From Planctomycetota bacterium (GTDB taxonomy: Bacteria; Planctomycetota; UBA8742; UBA2392), in NCBI GenBank assembly GCA_022071975.1, contig JAJVIO010000006.1, positions 1-51,779 on the forward strand: a DNA stretch of 51,779 nucleotides, written 5' to 3'. The notes beneath the pieces were generated by a model. It did no database searches, was not told the DNA's origin, and was given only the letters and a program-made list of their open reading frames with translations. The position numbers were made by a program, and so were the translations under genes. Of this stretch, positions 22,956-30,277 are shown in pieces (the first letter of the stretch is position 1; each line of letters starts with the position of its first letter).

Positions 22956-25202
22956 ATGCCCCGAACCAAAGAAAAAGCCATCGCCGCAAAGCTGCCTCCA
23001 AACTACCCCGGCCATGAAAAGGCCTGGCGCCTGCTGTTCATCGGCCGCCTGATCGACAACGAAGCCCCCAACTTCCTGCGCAAGGCCATGGGCTGGAGCT
23101 ACCACGCCCCCAACGCCGGCCACGACGCCATCCAGCTCGCGCTCGGCTGCACCTTCCGCCCCGGCGTTGACCACCTGTTCCCGTACTACCGCGACCTCAC
23201 CACCGCGCTCGCCGCCGGCCTCACCGCCCGCGAGATCATCCTCAACGGCCTCAGCCGCGACGAAGACGTCGCCGGCGGCGGCCGTCACATGAGCAACCAC
23301 TTCGCCAAGATCAGCATCAACGTCCACAACGTCAGCAGCTGTGTTTCCAACCACATCCAGCACGCCGCGGGCCTCGGCCGCGCGGTGAAGTACTACACGG
23401 GTAGGCCCGACAATCCTGTGGGTGGGCCCGACAATCCTGTCGGGCAGTCCCCTATAGTCTATGCCAGCTTCGGCGAGAGCAGCGCCAGCGAGGGCTACGT
23501 CTTCGAGGCCCTCAACGGCATCAGCAAAGAGCGCCTGCCCGTCGTCACCGTCATCCAGGACAACGGCTACGGCATCAGCGTCCCCAAGCGCGACCAGACC
23601 GCCAACGAATGGTCCGCCGACAACTTCAAGGGCCTCGACGGCGCCCGCATCTGGCACGTTGACGGCCGTGACGTAATCGCCTGCTTCGAGGCCATGCACG
23701 AGGCCGCCGAGTACGCCCGCGCGGGCAAAGGCGTGCCCATCGTGCACGCCCAGTGCGTGCGCATCGGCAGCCACAGCAACAGCGACAACCACATCCTGTA
23801 CCGCGACGAGCAGGAGCTGGAGCAGGCCCGCGCCCGCGACCCCCTGCCCATCTTCCGTAAGTGGCTGCTTGAAAGTGGCGCGCTTAGCGAGGAACAGCTC
23901 GCGGCCGTGGAAGCCGAAGCCCACAAGGAATTCGGCGAGGCCTACGAGTACGGCGAGCGGGCCGAGAAGCCCGACCCGGCCACAGCCCTCGAATTCGTGT
24001 TCCCCCCGGCCTTTGAGCCGGGCGGCAACGGCATCCCCGACCTGGGTGGGACCGACCTGGTCAGCCACTTCGAAGACACCAAAGGCCGCGGCCTGACACT
24101 GCGCCAGGGCATCAACGCAGGCCTGCGCGCCGAGTTCCGGGAAAACCCGGACACCTTCCTGTGGGGCCAGGACATCGCGAACCGCGAGAAGGAAGGCATC
24201 TTCCTGGTCACCAAGGGCTTCCAGGCCGAGTTCGGCGAGGCTCGCGTGTTCAACGCGCCGATCGCCGAGAACTTCATTGTAGGCACGGCCAACGGCTTCA
24301 GCCGCTACGCCGAGAAAATCCGCGTGGTGGTGGAAGGGGCCGAGTTCGCCGACTACTTCTGGCCCGCCATGGACCAGTACGTCGAGTGCGCCCACGACTG
24401 GTACCGCACGCGCGGCCAGTTCACGCCCAACGTGCTGATCCGCCTGGCCTCGGGCGGCTACATCGGCGGCGGCCTGTACCACAGCCAGAGTATCGAGGGT
24501 TCGCTCGCGAACATCCCGGGCGTGCGCATCGTGTACCCCACGTTTGCGGATGACGCCTACGGGTTGGCAAGAACGGCCATGAAGAGCCGCGGGCCGACGA
24601 TATTCATGGAACCGAAGGCGCTCTACAACGACCCGCGCACGCGCAGCCAGATCCCGGAGGATTTCCACGTCCCATTCGGCAAGGCCAGGGTAAGGCGCGA
24701 AGGCACCGACGTAGTAGTCTTCGCCTACGGCAACGCCCTGCTGATGGCCCTGAAGGCCGCCGAAGAACTGAGTGATGCGGGCGCCTCGCCCGCAACAAGT
24801 GGCGCGGACGCCTCGTCCGCGCGTGGTGATGTGGGCGCCTCGCCCGCAACAAGTGGCGCGGACGCCTCGTCCGCGCGTGCGGGCGAGGGCGCCCGCAACA
24901 CGCCCATCTCCGTAGCCGTAGTGGACCTGCGCAGCCTGGTCCCCCTCGACACGGAGACGATCCTGGAGTGGACCAAAAAGACCGGCCGAGTAGTGGTAGC
25001 CCACGAAGGCCCCGAATTCGGCGGTTTCGGAGGCGAAGTAGCCGCGCTGATAGCCAAAGAAGGCTTCCAGTATCTAGACGCCCCAGTACAAAGGGTAGGA
25101 GCCAAGTTCTCCCCAGTACCCTTCAGCACCAACCTGGAGCCAGCGGTACTTCCGCAGCCGGGGGATATCACCAAGGCAATCCAGGAAGCCGCGGGATTTT
25201 AG
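22956..25202 (+). CDS. Fused 2-oxoacid dehydrogenase E1 alpha/beta (thiamine diphosphate), with two in-frame repeat insertions
   Basis: 748 residues from the ATG at 22956 (MPRTKEKAIAAKLPP). E1 decarboxylates a 2-oxoacid (pyruvate or a branched-chain acid) and passes the acyl group to the lipoyl E2. Alpha half: HLFPYYRDLTTALAAG, GRHMSNHFAK, and the ThDP site FGESSASEGYVFEALN ... DNGYGISVP. Beta half from about residue 375: GINAGLRAEF, FNAPIAENFIVGTANG, ARTAMKSRGPTIFMEPKAL, GFGGEVAALIAKEGF. Oddities: residues about 149-165 (RPDNPVGGPDNPVGQS) are a duplicated insert just before the ThDP strand, and residues 607-648 are a Gly/Ala/Ser/Asp insert encoded by two 54-bp units. Both are palindromic repeat DNA read in frame. 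E2 and E3 are not in the window. Confidence 0.9.
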   Translation: MPRTKEKAIAAKLPPNYPGHEKAWRLLFIGRLIDNEAPNFLRKAMGWSYHAPNAGHDAIQLALGCTFRPGVDHLFPYYRDLTTALAAGLTAREIILNGLSRDEDVAGGGRHMSNHFAKISINVHNVSSCVSNHIQHAAGLGRAVKYYTGRPDNPVGGPDNPVGQSPIVYASFGESSASEGYVFEALNGISKERLPVVTVIQDNGYGISVPKRDQTANEWSADNFKGLDGARIWHVDGRDVIACFEAMHEAAEYARAGKGVPIVHAQCVRIGSHSNSDNHILYRDEQELEQARARDPLPIFRKWLLESGALSEEQLAAVEAEAHKEFGEAYEYGERAEKPDPATALEFVFPPAFEPGGNGIPDLGGTDLVSHFEDTKGRGLTLRQGINAGLRAEFRENPDTFLWGQDIANREKEGIFLVTKGFQAEFGEARVFNAPIAENFIVGTANGFSRYAEKIRVVVEGAEFADYFWPAMDQYVECAHDWYRTRGQFTPNVLIRLASGGYIGGGLYHSQSIEGSLANIPGVRIVYPTFADDAYGLARTAMKSRGPTIFMEPKALYNDPRTRSQIPEDFHVPFGKARVRREGTDVVVFAYGNALLMALKAAEELSDAGASPATSGADASSARGDVGASPATSGADASSARAGEGARNTPISVAVVDLRSLVPLDTETILEWTKKTGRVVVAHEGPEFGGFGGEVAALIAKEGFQYLDAPVQRVGAKFSPVPFSTNLEPAVLPQPGDITKAIQEAAGF
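23404..23451 (+). repeat. In-frame insertion 1 in the E1 gene (doubled GGCCCGACAATCCTGT unit)
   Basis: Two copies of GGCCCGACAATCCTGTSGG lie back to back, the second closing into a short palindrome (CCCGAC ... GTCGGG). They encode the RPDNPV-GGPDNPV stretch, absent from ordinary E1 alpha chains at this place, and keep the frame. Confidence 0.75.
24774..24881 (+). repeat. In-frame insertion 2 in the E1 gene (two 54-bp double-hairpin units)
   Basis: Units at 24774-24827 and 24828-24881 differ at only a few bases. Each holds two palindromes, GCGGGCGCCTCGCCCGC-like and GCGGACGCCTCGTCCGC. A further half unit (GCGGGCGAGGGCGCCCGC) follows to about 24900. The start, GTGATGCGGGCGCC, matches the reverse complement of intergenic repeats at 28596-28619 and 28700-28723. 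Confidence 0.88.
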
Positions 25203-25319
25203 TCCCGCTTTTACGGTTGTGTGTGTGGACGAGTAGCACTTTTCCACATTAGGCGAACAACGCCGTAGATGTTGCGACAAGCGTTACACTTCATCGGTAC
25301 CGAGTTGTCAAAAGAGCGG

Positions 25320-26843
25320 ATGTCAGCTGTGGCTAAAAAAAAGCCAAGCACAGCAGTTCCTTGGGATGCTCTGGAAAGAGATACAGAGTTTGTGATTGGG
25401 CTTGTGTCAACAGTCGGTTCGGAGTCGCGTAAAGTCGGTAAAATCATCGAGGACTACCTCAAGAATCTACGTTACGAAGTTCAGCAGATCCACATTTCGA
25501 CTGATGTGATTCCCGTATTGGACTCGAAGGTCGCAAAGGAATTTCCAGATGAGTTCACACGGATCAAGAACTTAATGGACGCAGGAAACAACGCACGGAA
25601 AAGATCTGGCGACAACTCCGTTTTAGCTCTTGGCGCTATAACGATCATCGGGTTGAACCATAAGAACAAACAGAAACCGACCGAACCGAAGCCGGCGTCA
25701 CGAAAGGCGTACGTTGTTAGCAGTTTGAAGCATCCTGATGAAGTCAGGAGGCTTCGGGAGGTCTATCCGGGAGGGTTTTATCTAATCGGCATTCACTCTG
25801 ATCGAGAGCGGCGGCTGCAGTTTCTATCCAAGGAAAAACAGATTCCCTTAGAACAGGCTAGTTCGCTAATTGATCGAGACTACAACGAAGACCTGCCTCA
25901 TGGTCAACGAGTGTCAGAAACCTTCCATCTGTCGGACTTCTTCATTCGACTGGAAGCGGATGATGATGTTGTCAAGAATAGCATTTGGAGGCTATTGGAA
26001 GTGTTTTTCGGTCATCCGAATAGAACGCCTACTTTCGATGAGTACGCAATGTTCATGGCCTATTCATCTTCGTTGAAGTCAGCGGATCTTTCTCGGCAGG
26101 TTGGCGCAGTCATTGCAAAAGACTTTGACATACTAGCAACCGGTGCAAACGAGTGCCCGGCAGCAGGCGGTGGGACCTATTGGCCGCAGTATCACCCTGA
26201 GTCAAAGGGAATCCGTGACTACCCGCGTGGACGCGACTACACGCGCGGTGAAGACAGCAATAAGGTGGAACAGAATAAAATCATCAATTCAATCGTGAAT
26301 GAGGGCGTACGTAGAGGGCTTAACAAAAGTAAAATAAAGACCCTCGTAGAAGACAGTCAGATCAAGGACCTCACCGAATACGGGCGTGTGGTCCATGCTG
26401 AAATGGACGCCATGCTCACATGTGCGCGACGTGGAATAAGCAGTGTCGGCGCTACATTATATTGCACTACTTTCCCCTGTCATAACTGTGCGAAGCACAT
26501 CGTCGCTGCAGGGATCAGGAGAGTCGTGTTTATCGAACCCTATGAGAAGAGTAAGGCGATAGAATTCCATGACGACTCAGTGCTGCTGAGTTTCGACGGC
26601 GGAGATGGAAAGGTCAGGTTCGAACCTTTCGTCGGTGTAGGTCCTGGCAAGTATTTTGATCTTTATTCAATGAACTTAAGCGCAGGTTGGAAGCTGAAAA
26701 GGAAAAACCAGGACGGAACTGCAGTTGAATGGAAAGAAAGCACAGCGAACGCCCGAATACAAATGCTTCCAGAGTCTTACCTTCAACTTGAGCGCAAAGC
26801 TGCAGCTCAATTCAGCAAACATCGAAAAAAACTGACAAACTAA
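25320..26843 (+). CDS. avcD: AvcD-like antiviral deoxycytidylate deaminase (P-loop-like N-domain plus DCD domain)
   Basis: 507 residues from the ATG at 25320; an in-frame ATG at 25269 adds 17 residues. The C-terminal domain carries the zinc deaminase motifs HAEMDA (His359, Glu361) and TFPCHNCAKH (Cys387, Cys390). The N-terminal part starts FVIGLVSTVGSES (about 24-36), a nucleotide-loop-like motif without the usual Lys, followed by a kinase-like alpha/beta region. This arrangement and length match AvcD/DCD anti-phage proteins, which deplete dCTP/dCMP pools on infection and whose known Vibrio member is held inactive by the AvcI RNA. Base composition and codon use are clearly A+T-richer than the neighbours, which indicates transfer. 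A plain dCMP deaminase of pyrimidine metabolism is unlikely, being about 150 residues. An AvcI-like RNA could not be recognised in the 117 bp upstream. Confidence 0.85.
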   Translation: MSAVAKKKPSTAVPWDALERDTEFVIGLVSTVGSESRKVGKIIEDYLKNLRYEVQQIHISTDVIPVLDSKVAKEFPDEFTRIKNLMDAGNNARKRSGDNSVLALGAITIIGLNHKNKQKPTEPKPASRKAYVVSSLKHPDEVRRLREVYPGGFYLIGIHSDRERRLQFLSKEKQIPLEQASSLIDRDYNEDLPHGQRVSETFHLSDFFIRLEADDDVVKNSIWRLLEVFFGHPNRTPTFDEYAMFMAYSSSLKSADLSRQVGAVIAKDFDILATGANECPAAGGGTYWPQYHPESKGIRDYPRGRDYTRGEDSNKVEQNKIINSIVNEGVRRGLNKSKIKTLVEDSQIKDLTEYGRVVHAEMDAMLTCARRGISSVGATLYCTTFPCHNCAKHIVAAGIRRVVFIEPYEKSKAIEFHDDSVLLSFDGGDGKVRFEPFVGVGPGKYFDLYSMNLSAGWKLKRKNQDGTAVEWKESTANARIQMLPESYLQLERKAAAQFSKHRKKLTN

Positions 26844-26845
26844 AA

Positions 26846-27124
26846 TACCTAGGTGTCAACATGTCTAAGTCGAAAAAACACTTAATCGTAGTAGTGTCTA
26901 AAAAACATGAAGCGCTGCTTAGGTTCATGGAGGAAGCCGAACGCGAAGCGAATGGATGGCCCGCTTGGCGCAAGAAAAACTTTGGTAGTACTGTGCAAAA
27001 TGAAGAAAAGAACGTCAGCGTTGTAGTAGTTCATAAGCGAAAGAAGAAGAGCAAGCAAATCCCACGCAAGCGTCAGTTGTCGTTGCAGTAAACCTATCGT
27101 ATGACAGCGACTCTACCTAGGTGT
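26846..27124. repeat. 11-bp direct repeats TACCTAGGTGT flanking the small basic gene
   Basis: Exact copies at 26846-26856 and 27114-27124. The first sits 5 bp before the ATG of the small gene and probably serves as its ribosome site (AGGTG). The second is followed by a 9-codon frame (MSRTTIACQ, 27132-27161). Confidence 0.7.
26861..27091 (+). CDS. Small Lys-rich protein paired with the AvcD-like gene
   Basis: 76 residues, 17 bp after the deaminase stop, same strand and same A+T-rich composition, so almost surely one transcription unit. Starts MSKSKKHLIVVVSKKHEALL, has an acidic helix (EEAEREANGWPAW), and ends with a strongly basic tail (VVVVHKRKKKSKQIPRKRQLSLQ). I recognise no family. The basic ends fit nucleic acid or ribonucleoprotein contact, for example with a regulatory RNA or a phage product; that is speculation. 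The start has AGGTG just upstream. Confidence 0.65.
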   Translation: MSKSKKHLIVVVSKKHEALLRFMEEAEREANGWPAWRKKNFGSTVQNEEKNVSVVVVHKRKKKSKQIPRKRQLSLQ

Positions 27125-27189
27125 TGCTAAAAATGTCTCGCACTACTATCGCTTGTCAATGAATATGCGGCGAATTGCTGGGGTACACT

Positions 27190-27372
27190 CGTCTTCCTGT
27201 GGCGCTTGAGCCGTTGCAGCATGACTCTTCAGGTTTGTTGTCCACCAATCTCCCACCAGAGCGGCCAATCGAACACTACCTCTCCTATGTCAGCCGCGGC
27301 ATGCTCCTGATCGCGGCCGGAATGGCCCTCGGCGGCGTAGGCTTTCTGACCATCCGCCCGCCCAAGCCGTAG
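27190..27372 (+). pseudogene. 3' remnant of a small membrane-protein gene (copy of 27616-28053)
   Basis: The last about 59 codons align in frame with the C-terminus of the intact gene: IEHYLSYVSRGMLLIAAGMALGG here against IEHYYSYVSRSTLLLAAGMALGG there (positions of the helix, 23 residues, given for comparison only at 27265-27333), both ending PPKP and followed by the same GTGGGGCGGGCTGCC. The 5' part is missing: upstream of about 27185 the DNA belongs to the A+T-rich deaminase island. A TTG at 27175 could start a 65-residue peptide, but a broken gene is more likely. Confidence 0.75.
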
Positions 27373-27615
27373 GCCCGTGGGGCGGGCTGCCAGCCTGCCC
27401 GGGAGCCCCGGCCGAAAGGCCGGGGACGGTGCGAAGCACCGAACGACTCTGTCGCCCCTTGCGGGGCTTGGGATCTGGGGAGTCGTTGAGTCCCGGGGCT
27501 CACGCCCCGGGCTAATTTCTGACGCCCCCTGCGGGGGTTGGGTTGTGGGCAACTCGGCCGGGTGTGGGTTCAGGTCGTTGGCGGGCTTGCCGTAGATGCT
27601 GTAAGGTGTCGTGGC
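27373..27615. other. Short repeat-filled gap, duplicated in part at 28054-28156
   Basis: 27378-27477 (GGGCGGGCTGCC ... GCGGGGCTTGGGAT) is repeated after the intact gene at 28059-28153, including the GGAGCCCCGGCCGA-AGGCCGGGG hairpin. So the duplication covers the 3' end of the gene plus about 100 bp of downstream sequence. No further gene seen. Confidence 0.75.
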
Positions 27616-28053
27616 GTGAAGAATCGATGGCTGGTTCTTGCATTGGCGCTGGGCACCCTTGGTTGGATTGGGTGCTGGTTTTTGCTTGGCGAGTTTGGGG
27701 CTCTACCTGCCCGTACCCTTGGTTTTGGGCTGATTCCGATCTTTGTGTGGTCCATGCTGCTGTTCCTGACCGGCGGTGTGCGCATTTTACTTCTGCGTGG
27801 GCGGTTCAAGCGCCCGCCAGGGAGCCCTGTCCGTTTGCGTGTGAACGGCTGGAGTTTGGCGGGGCTGGCTTGTCTGCTTGCGGCGCTGGTGCTGTTGCAG
27901 CTTGAGTCTCCCGGCCCGCCGCCCGACGACCTCCCCAGAGAGCGGCTCATCGAACACTACTACTCATATGTCAGCCGCAGCACGCTCCTGCTCGCGGCCG
28001 GAATGGCCCTCGGCGGCGTGGGCTTCCTGACCATGCAACCGCCCAAGCCATAG
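27616..28053 (+). CDS. Small integral membrane protein, unknown function
   Basis: 145 residues from the GTG at 27616 (VKNRWLVLALALGTLGWIGC); the frame is open upstream to 27538 but those codons are repeat-like. Four hydrophobic stretches: about 5-24, 33-55 (LGFGLIPIFVWSMLLFLTGG), 76-92 (GLACLLAALVLLQL) and 117-138 (LLLAAGMALGGVGFL), with a short basic loop RGRFKRPPGSP between the second and third. No recognisable family. A truncated copy lies just upstream (27190-27372), separated from it by duplicated flanking DNA. Confidence 0.6.
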   Translation: MKNRWLVLALALGTLGWIGCWFLLGEFGALPARTLGFGLIPIFVWSMLLFLTGGVRILLLRGRFKRPPGSPVRLRVNGWSLAGLACLLAALVLLQLESPGPPPDDLPRERLIEHYYSYVSRSTLLLAAGMALGGVGFLTMQPPKP

Positions 28054-28192
28054 ACCCGTGGGGCGGGCTGCCTGCCCGGGAGCCCCGGCCGACAGGCCGG
28101 GGACGGTGCGATGCACCGAACTCCGCTGTCGCCCCTGCCGGGGCTTGGGATTTTTGGGTTCCGTTTTCCCGGGGCTTCCCGACTTCGCTGAA

Positions 28193-28246
28193 GCTTCCGC
28201 CTTCGCTAAAGCTTCCGCCTTCGCTAAAGCTTCCGCCTTCGCTAAA
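28193..28246 (+). repeat. Tandem array, three exact copies of an 18-bp unit
   Basis: GCTTCCGCCTTCGCTAAA at 28193-28210, 28211-28228 and 28229-28246, preceded by a degenerate copy (28174-28192) and followed by GCTACGGCGGACAGG. The reverse complement of the unit recurs singly in the tract after tRNA-Leu (about 22390-22410). Confidence 0.92.
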
Positions 28247-28414
28247 GCTACGGCGGACAGGCCGGCGGACGGGCCGGCGGACGGGCCGTCGGGCAGGCCG
28301 CCCCGGGCTACGTTCTGGCGCCCCCTTTGGGGGCTGGGTTGTGGGGCGGGCTTCCTGCCGTGGGGCAGGCTGCCAGCCTGCCTGGGCAGACAGGATGTCT
28401 GCCCCACGACGTTT

Positions 28415-28523
28415 GGGAGCGCTGACTTCCAGCCGGCTTGGGCCGTCGGCAGCTTGCCGACGGTTGCCTTTCGACGCGGCCAGGATGGCCGCGTGGCATT
28501 GCCGGCTGGAAGCCGGCGCTCCC
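28415..28523. repeat. Nested double-hairpin element A
   Basis: Outer arms of 23 bp at 28415-28437 and 28501-28523, with two mismatches, begin GGGAGCGC and end in GCGCTCCC. Inside are two perfect hairpins: CCGTCGGCA/TGCCGACGG (28443-28463) and ACGCGGCCA/TGGCCGCGT (28474-28494). Same plan as elements at 36223-36317 and 39273-39358. Confidence 0.85.
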
Positions 28524-28776
28524 GGCCGTCATACAACCCAGCCCTTCCGACTCCGCCAAGGCTATGTCGGACAGGTGCGGGCTGGGCTTTGATTTGCGGG
28601 CGGGGCGCCCGCATCACGCATCGTGTTGCGGGCATCTTGCCTGCATGGCCCCGGGCGTCCCGTCCGGGGCGTTCCGTTGGGCGCGACGCCCAACGGCCGT
28701 GCGGGCGGGGCGCCCGCATCACCTTTTTATGTCGCACCCACTTGTATGCTTCCGGTGGTTCTTTTGGAGCATACCT

Positions 28777-29175
28777 ATGACTTCTTCTGACAAACGCACT
28801 CGCATCTCGGATGACGACGCGGCCGCTACTTTGGCCCTGGCCGTGGAGGTTGCCCAGGACGTGCTGGGCATGGTGCACGCGGCGCTGAAACGCGCGGACC
28901 TGGATGACGCCAACGCCATCCACGCCGCGGAGCTCAAGGCCCAGCGCCAGCGCATCGACTCCATGGGCGCCAAGCCCGGCGAGCAGGCGATCCTGCGCGC
29001 GCACCCGCTGTTCGCGCTGTGGAAGCTGGCCATGCAGGCCACGGACCGCATCGACCGGCTGCTCTCGATCACCAACCCGGGGCTGTACGCGCAGCGCGCC
29101 GTGGCCGTCGATGTGGCACGCGAGCTGCGGGCGACGACCAGGCTGGCGCTGAAGGCGGAAAGCACGGCGGCGTGA
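28777..29175 (+). CDS. Conserved-looking small helical protein, unknown function
   Basis: 132 residues from the ATG at 28777 (MTSSDKRTRISDDDAAAT), with TTGGAGC upstream; the frame is open much further 5' but through palindromic repeats. Nearly all helix: AVEVAQDVLGMVHAALKRAD, KAQRQRIDSMGAKPGEQAIL, HPLFALWKLAMQATDRIDRL, DVARELRATTRLALKAES. No membrane segment, no cysteines, no known motif recognised. The good codon periodicity and ribosome site make it credible. Confidence 0.55.
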   Translation: MTSSDKRTRISDDDAAATLALAVEVAQDVLGMVHAALKRADLDDANAIHAAELKAQRQRIDSMGAKPGEQAILRAHPLFALWKLAMQATDRIDRLLSITNPGLYAQRAVAVDVARELRATTRLALKAESTAA

Positions 29176-29241
29176 TGCCAGGCGGCAGGCGGCAGTAGGC
29201 AGGCGGCAGAGTGTGACGGTAGTCAACTACTCGCGGATTTT

Positions 29242-29305
29242 GTAGGGACACGCTGCCGCGTGTCCCTACGGGTCGCGCGAGGACACGCAGCAGCGTGTCC
29301 CTACG
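29242..29305. repeat. Palindrome GTAGGGACACGC / GCGTGTCCCTAC and second copy
   Basis: Perfect 12-bp arms at 29242-29253 and 29258-29269; a second, slightly changed copy (AGGACACGCAGCAGCGTGTCC) follows at about 29279-29305. Then GCGGGCGAGGCGCCCACGCC (29326-29345), a relative of the E1 insert units, abuts the end of the PPK2 gene. Confidence 0.8.
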
Positions 29306-29346
29306 GGCTGGATTGCCACTGCGCGCGGGCGAGGCGCCCACGCCAC

Positions 29347-30108
29347 TTACTCGCTCAGTTCGCGCCAGCCTTTGGGCAGCTTTACGTCGCACTTGAACTC
29401 TTTGCTCAGCACGCGCACGGCTTCTTCGCAGACGTGTACGCGGGCGTACCACTTTCGGTTGGCGGGCACGACCACCCAGGGCGCGTGCTTGCTGTCTGTT
29501 TTTTCGAGCATGTCGTTGGTGGCGCGCTCGTACTCTTTCCACTTGTCGCGGTTGCGGTAGTCCTCGGGCGTGATCTTCCAGTTCTTGAAGGGGTTGCTTT
29601 CGCGCTCCAGGAAGCGCTTGAGCTGCTCTTCGGGGCTGATGTGCAGGAAGAATTTCACGATCGGCGTGCCCGCGCCGATCAGCAATTGCTCGAACGAGTT
29701 GATCTCGTCGTAGGCGCGCTTCCACTCGGCCTTGGTGGCGAAACCCTCCACGCGCTCCACCAGCACGCGGCCGTACCAGGTGCGGTCGAAGATGCAGAGT
29801 CGGCCGGGGCCGGGCATGCGCTTCCAGAAGCGCTGGAGGTAGTGGACGTCTTTTTCCTCGGCGGTGGGGGCGGCGATGGGGTGGACGACATAGCCGCGCG
29901 GGTCAAGGTGCTCGCACAGGCGGCGGATGCTGCCGCCCTTGCCGGCGGCGTCCCAACCCTCGAACAGGATCAGCGCTTCGCGCTTGTGCTGGTACATGAA
30001 GCGCTGGAGCAGCAGCATTTGCAGCTGCGCTTTGCCCAGGCGTTCGCGGTATTCTTTTTTGTCTTTGATCTCGGCGTCGAGGTCGATGTCTTTGAGCTTG
30101 ATCGGCAT
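29347..30108 (-). CDS. ppk2: Polyphosphate kinase 2 family protein
   Basis: 253 residues. PPK2 enzymes transfer phosphate between polyphosphate and nucleoside mono- or diphosphates in the cytoplasm. Walker A FEGWDAAGKGGSIRRLCEHL near residues 48-62, lid-type motif RGYVVHPIAAPTAEEKDVHYLQRFW, and Walker B region CIFDRTWYGRVLVERVEG near 105-125 are all present and intact. Also PFKNWKITPEDYRNRDKWKEY, typical of the family. The single domain and the length fit class I or III PPK2; which phosphorylation direction is preferred cannot be read from sequence. GGGGGTGA precedes the ATG. Divergent from the ELFV dehydrogenase at 30278. Confidence 0.93.
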   Translation of the reverse strand: MPIKLKDIDLDAEIKDKKEYRERLGKAQLQMLLLQRFMYQHKREALILFEGWDAAGKGGSIRRLCEHLDPRGYVVHPIAAPTAEEKDVHYLQRFWKRMPGPGRLCIFDRTWYGRVLVERVEGFATKAEWKRAYDEINSFEQLLIGAGTPIVKFFLHISPEEQLKRFLERESNPFKNWKITPEDYRNRDKWKEYERATNDMLEKTDSKHAPWVVVPANRKWYARVHVCEEAVRVLSKEFKCDVKLPKGWRELSE

Positions 30109-30145
30109 GGTTCACCCCCGCGGCAGCATAGACAGCCCGGGGTTG

Positions 30146-30257
30146 AGTACAAAGTACAGAGTACAGCGTGCAGAACGGCCGGGGGGCGCGTACTCAGTCC
30201 AGAGTCCAGAAAGGCGTCTACGGCCATTCTGTACGCTGTACTATGTACGCTGTACTC
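30146..30257. repeat. AGTACAG/CTGTACT inverted-repeat element
   Basis: GAGTACAAAGTACAGAGTAC (about 30145-30164) and ACAGCGTGCAGAA on the left, and opposed TTCTGTACGCTGTACTATG plus TACGCTGTACTCAG (30226-30259) on the right. Same family as 21584-21628. It lies between divergent PPK2 and the dehydrogenase, so it overlaps their promoter region. Confidence 0.75.
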
Positions 30258-30277
30258 AGACTCGATCAGGGGCCACC

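Larger units (their letters stand above)
28054..28776. other. Gene-free 723 bp packed with palindromic elements
   Basis: In order: duplicated GC hairpin block (28059-28153); the 18-bp tandem array (28193-28246); GGCGGACGGGCC repeats (28261-28289); a GTGGGGCAG ... CTGCCCCAC element with two inner hairpins (28360-28407); a nested double-hairpin element (28415-28523); two copies of TGCGGGCGGGGCGCCCGCATCAC (about 28597 and 28701) enclosing hairpins GCCCCGGGCGTCCCGTCCGG and CCGTTGGGCGCGACGCCCAA. The frames that read through (for example repeats of AKASAF) are repeat translation, not genes. Confidence 0.8.

Noticed and set aside
22824-25004. Long open frame on the minus strand opposite E1 (over 700 codons)
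   Set aside because: It mirrors the E1 gene. High G+C leaves few stop codons in the opposite frame; the sequence shows no domain and the plus strand reads as clear E1.
25240-25300. Integron-like attC site upstream of the deaminase (TTAGGCGAACAACGCC, then GCGTTACA)
   Set aside because: The pieces do not form the paired R'/R'' and L'/L'' boxes of an attC, and no integrase is nearby.
25203-25319. AvcI-like inhibitory RNA upstream of the deaminase
   Set aside because: Expected by analogy, but I see no strong conserved structure in these 117 bp and cannot support a feature.
28193-28246. Possible CRISPR array
   Set aside because: The 18-bp units are directly adjacent with no spacers, and no cas gene is present.
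27964-29226. Open frames on both strands across 28054-28776 reading AKASAF or LAKAEA repeats
   Set aside because: They are translations of the 18-bp repeat and of palindromes; no ribosome site or domain.
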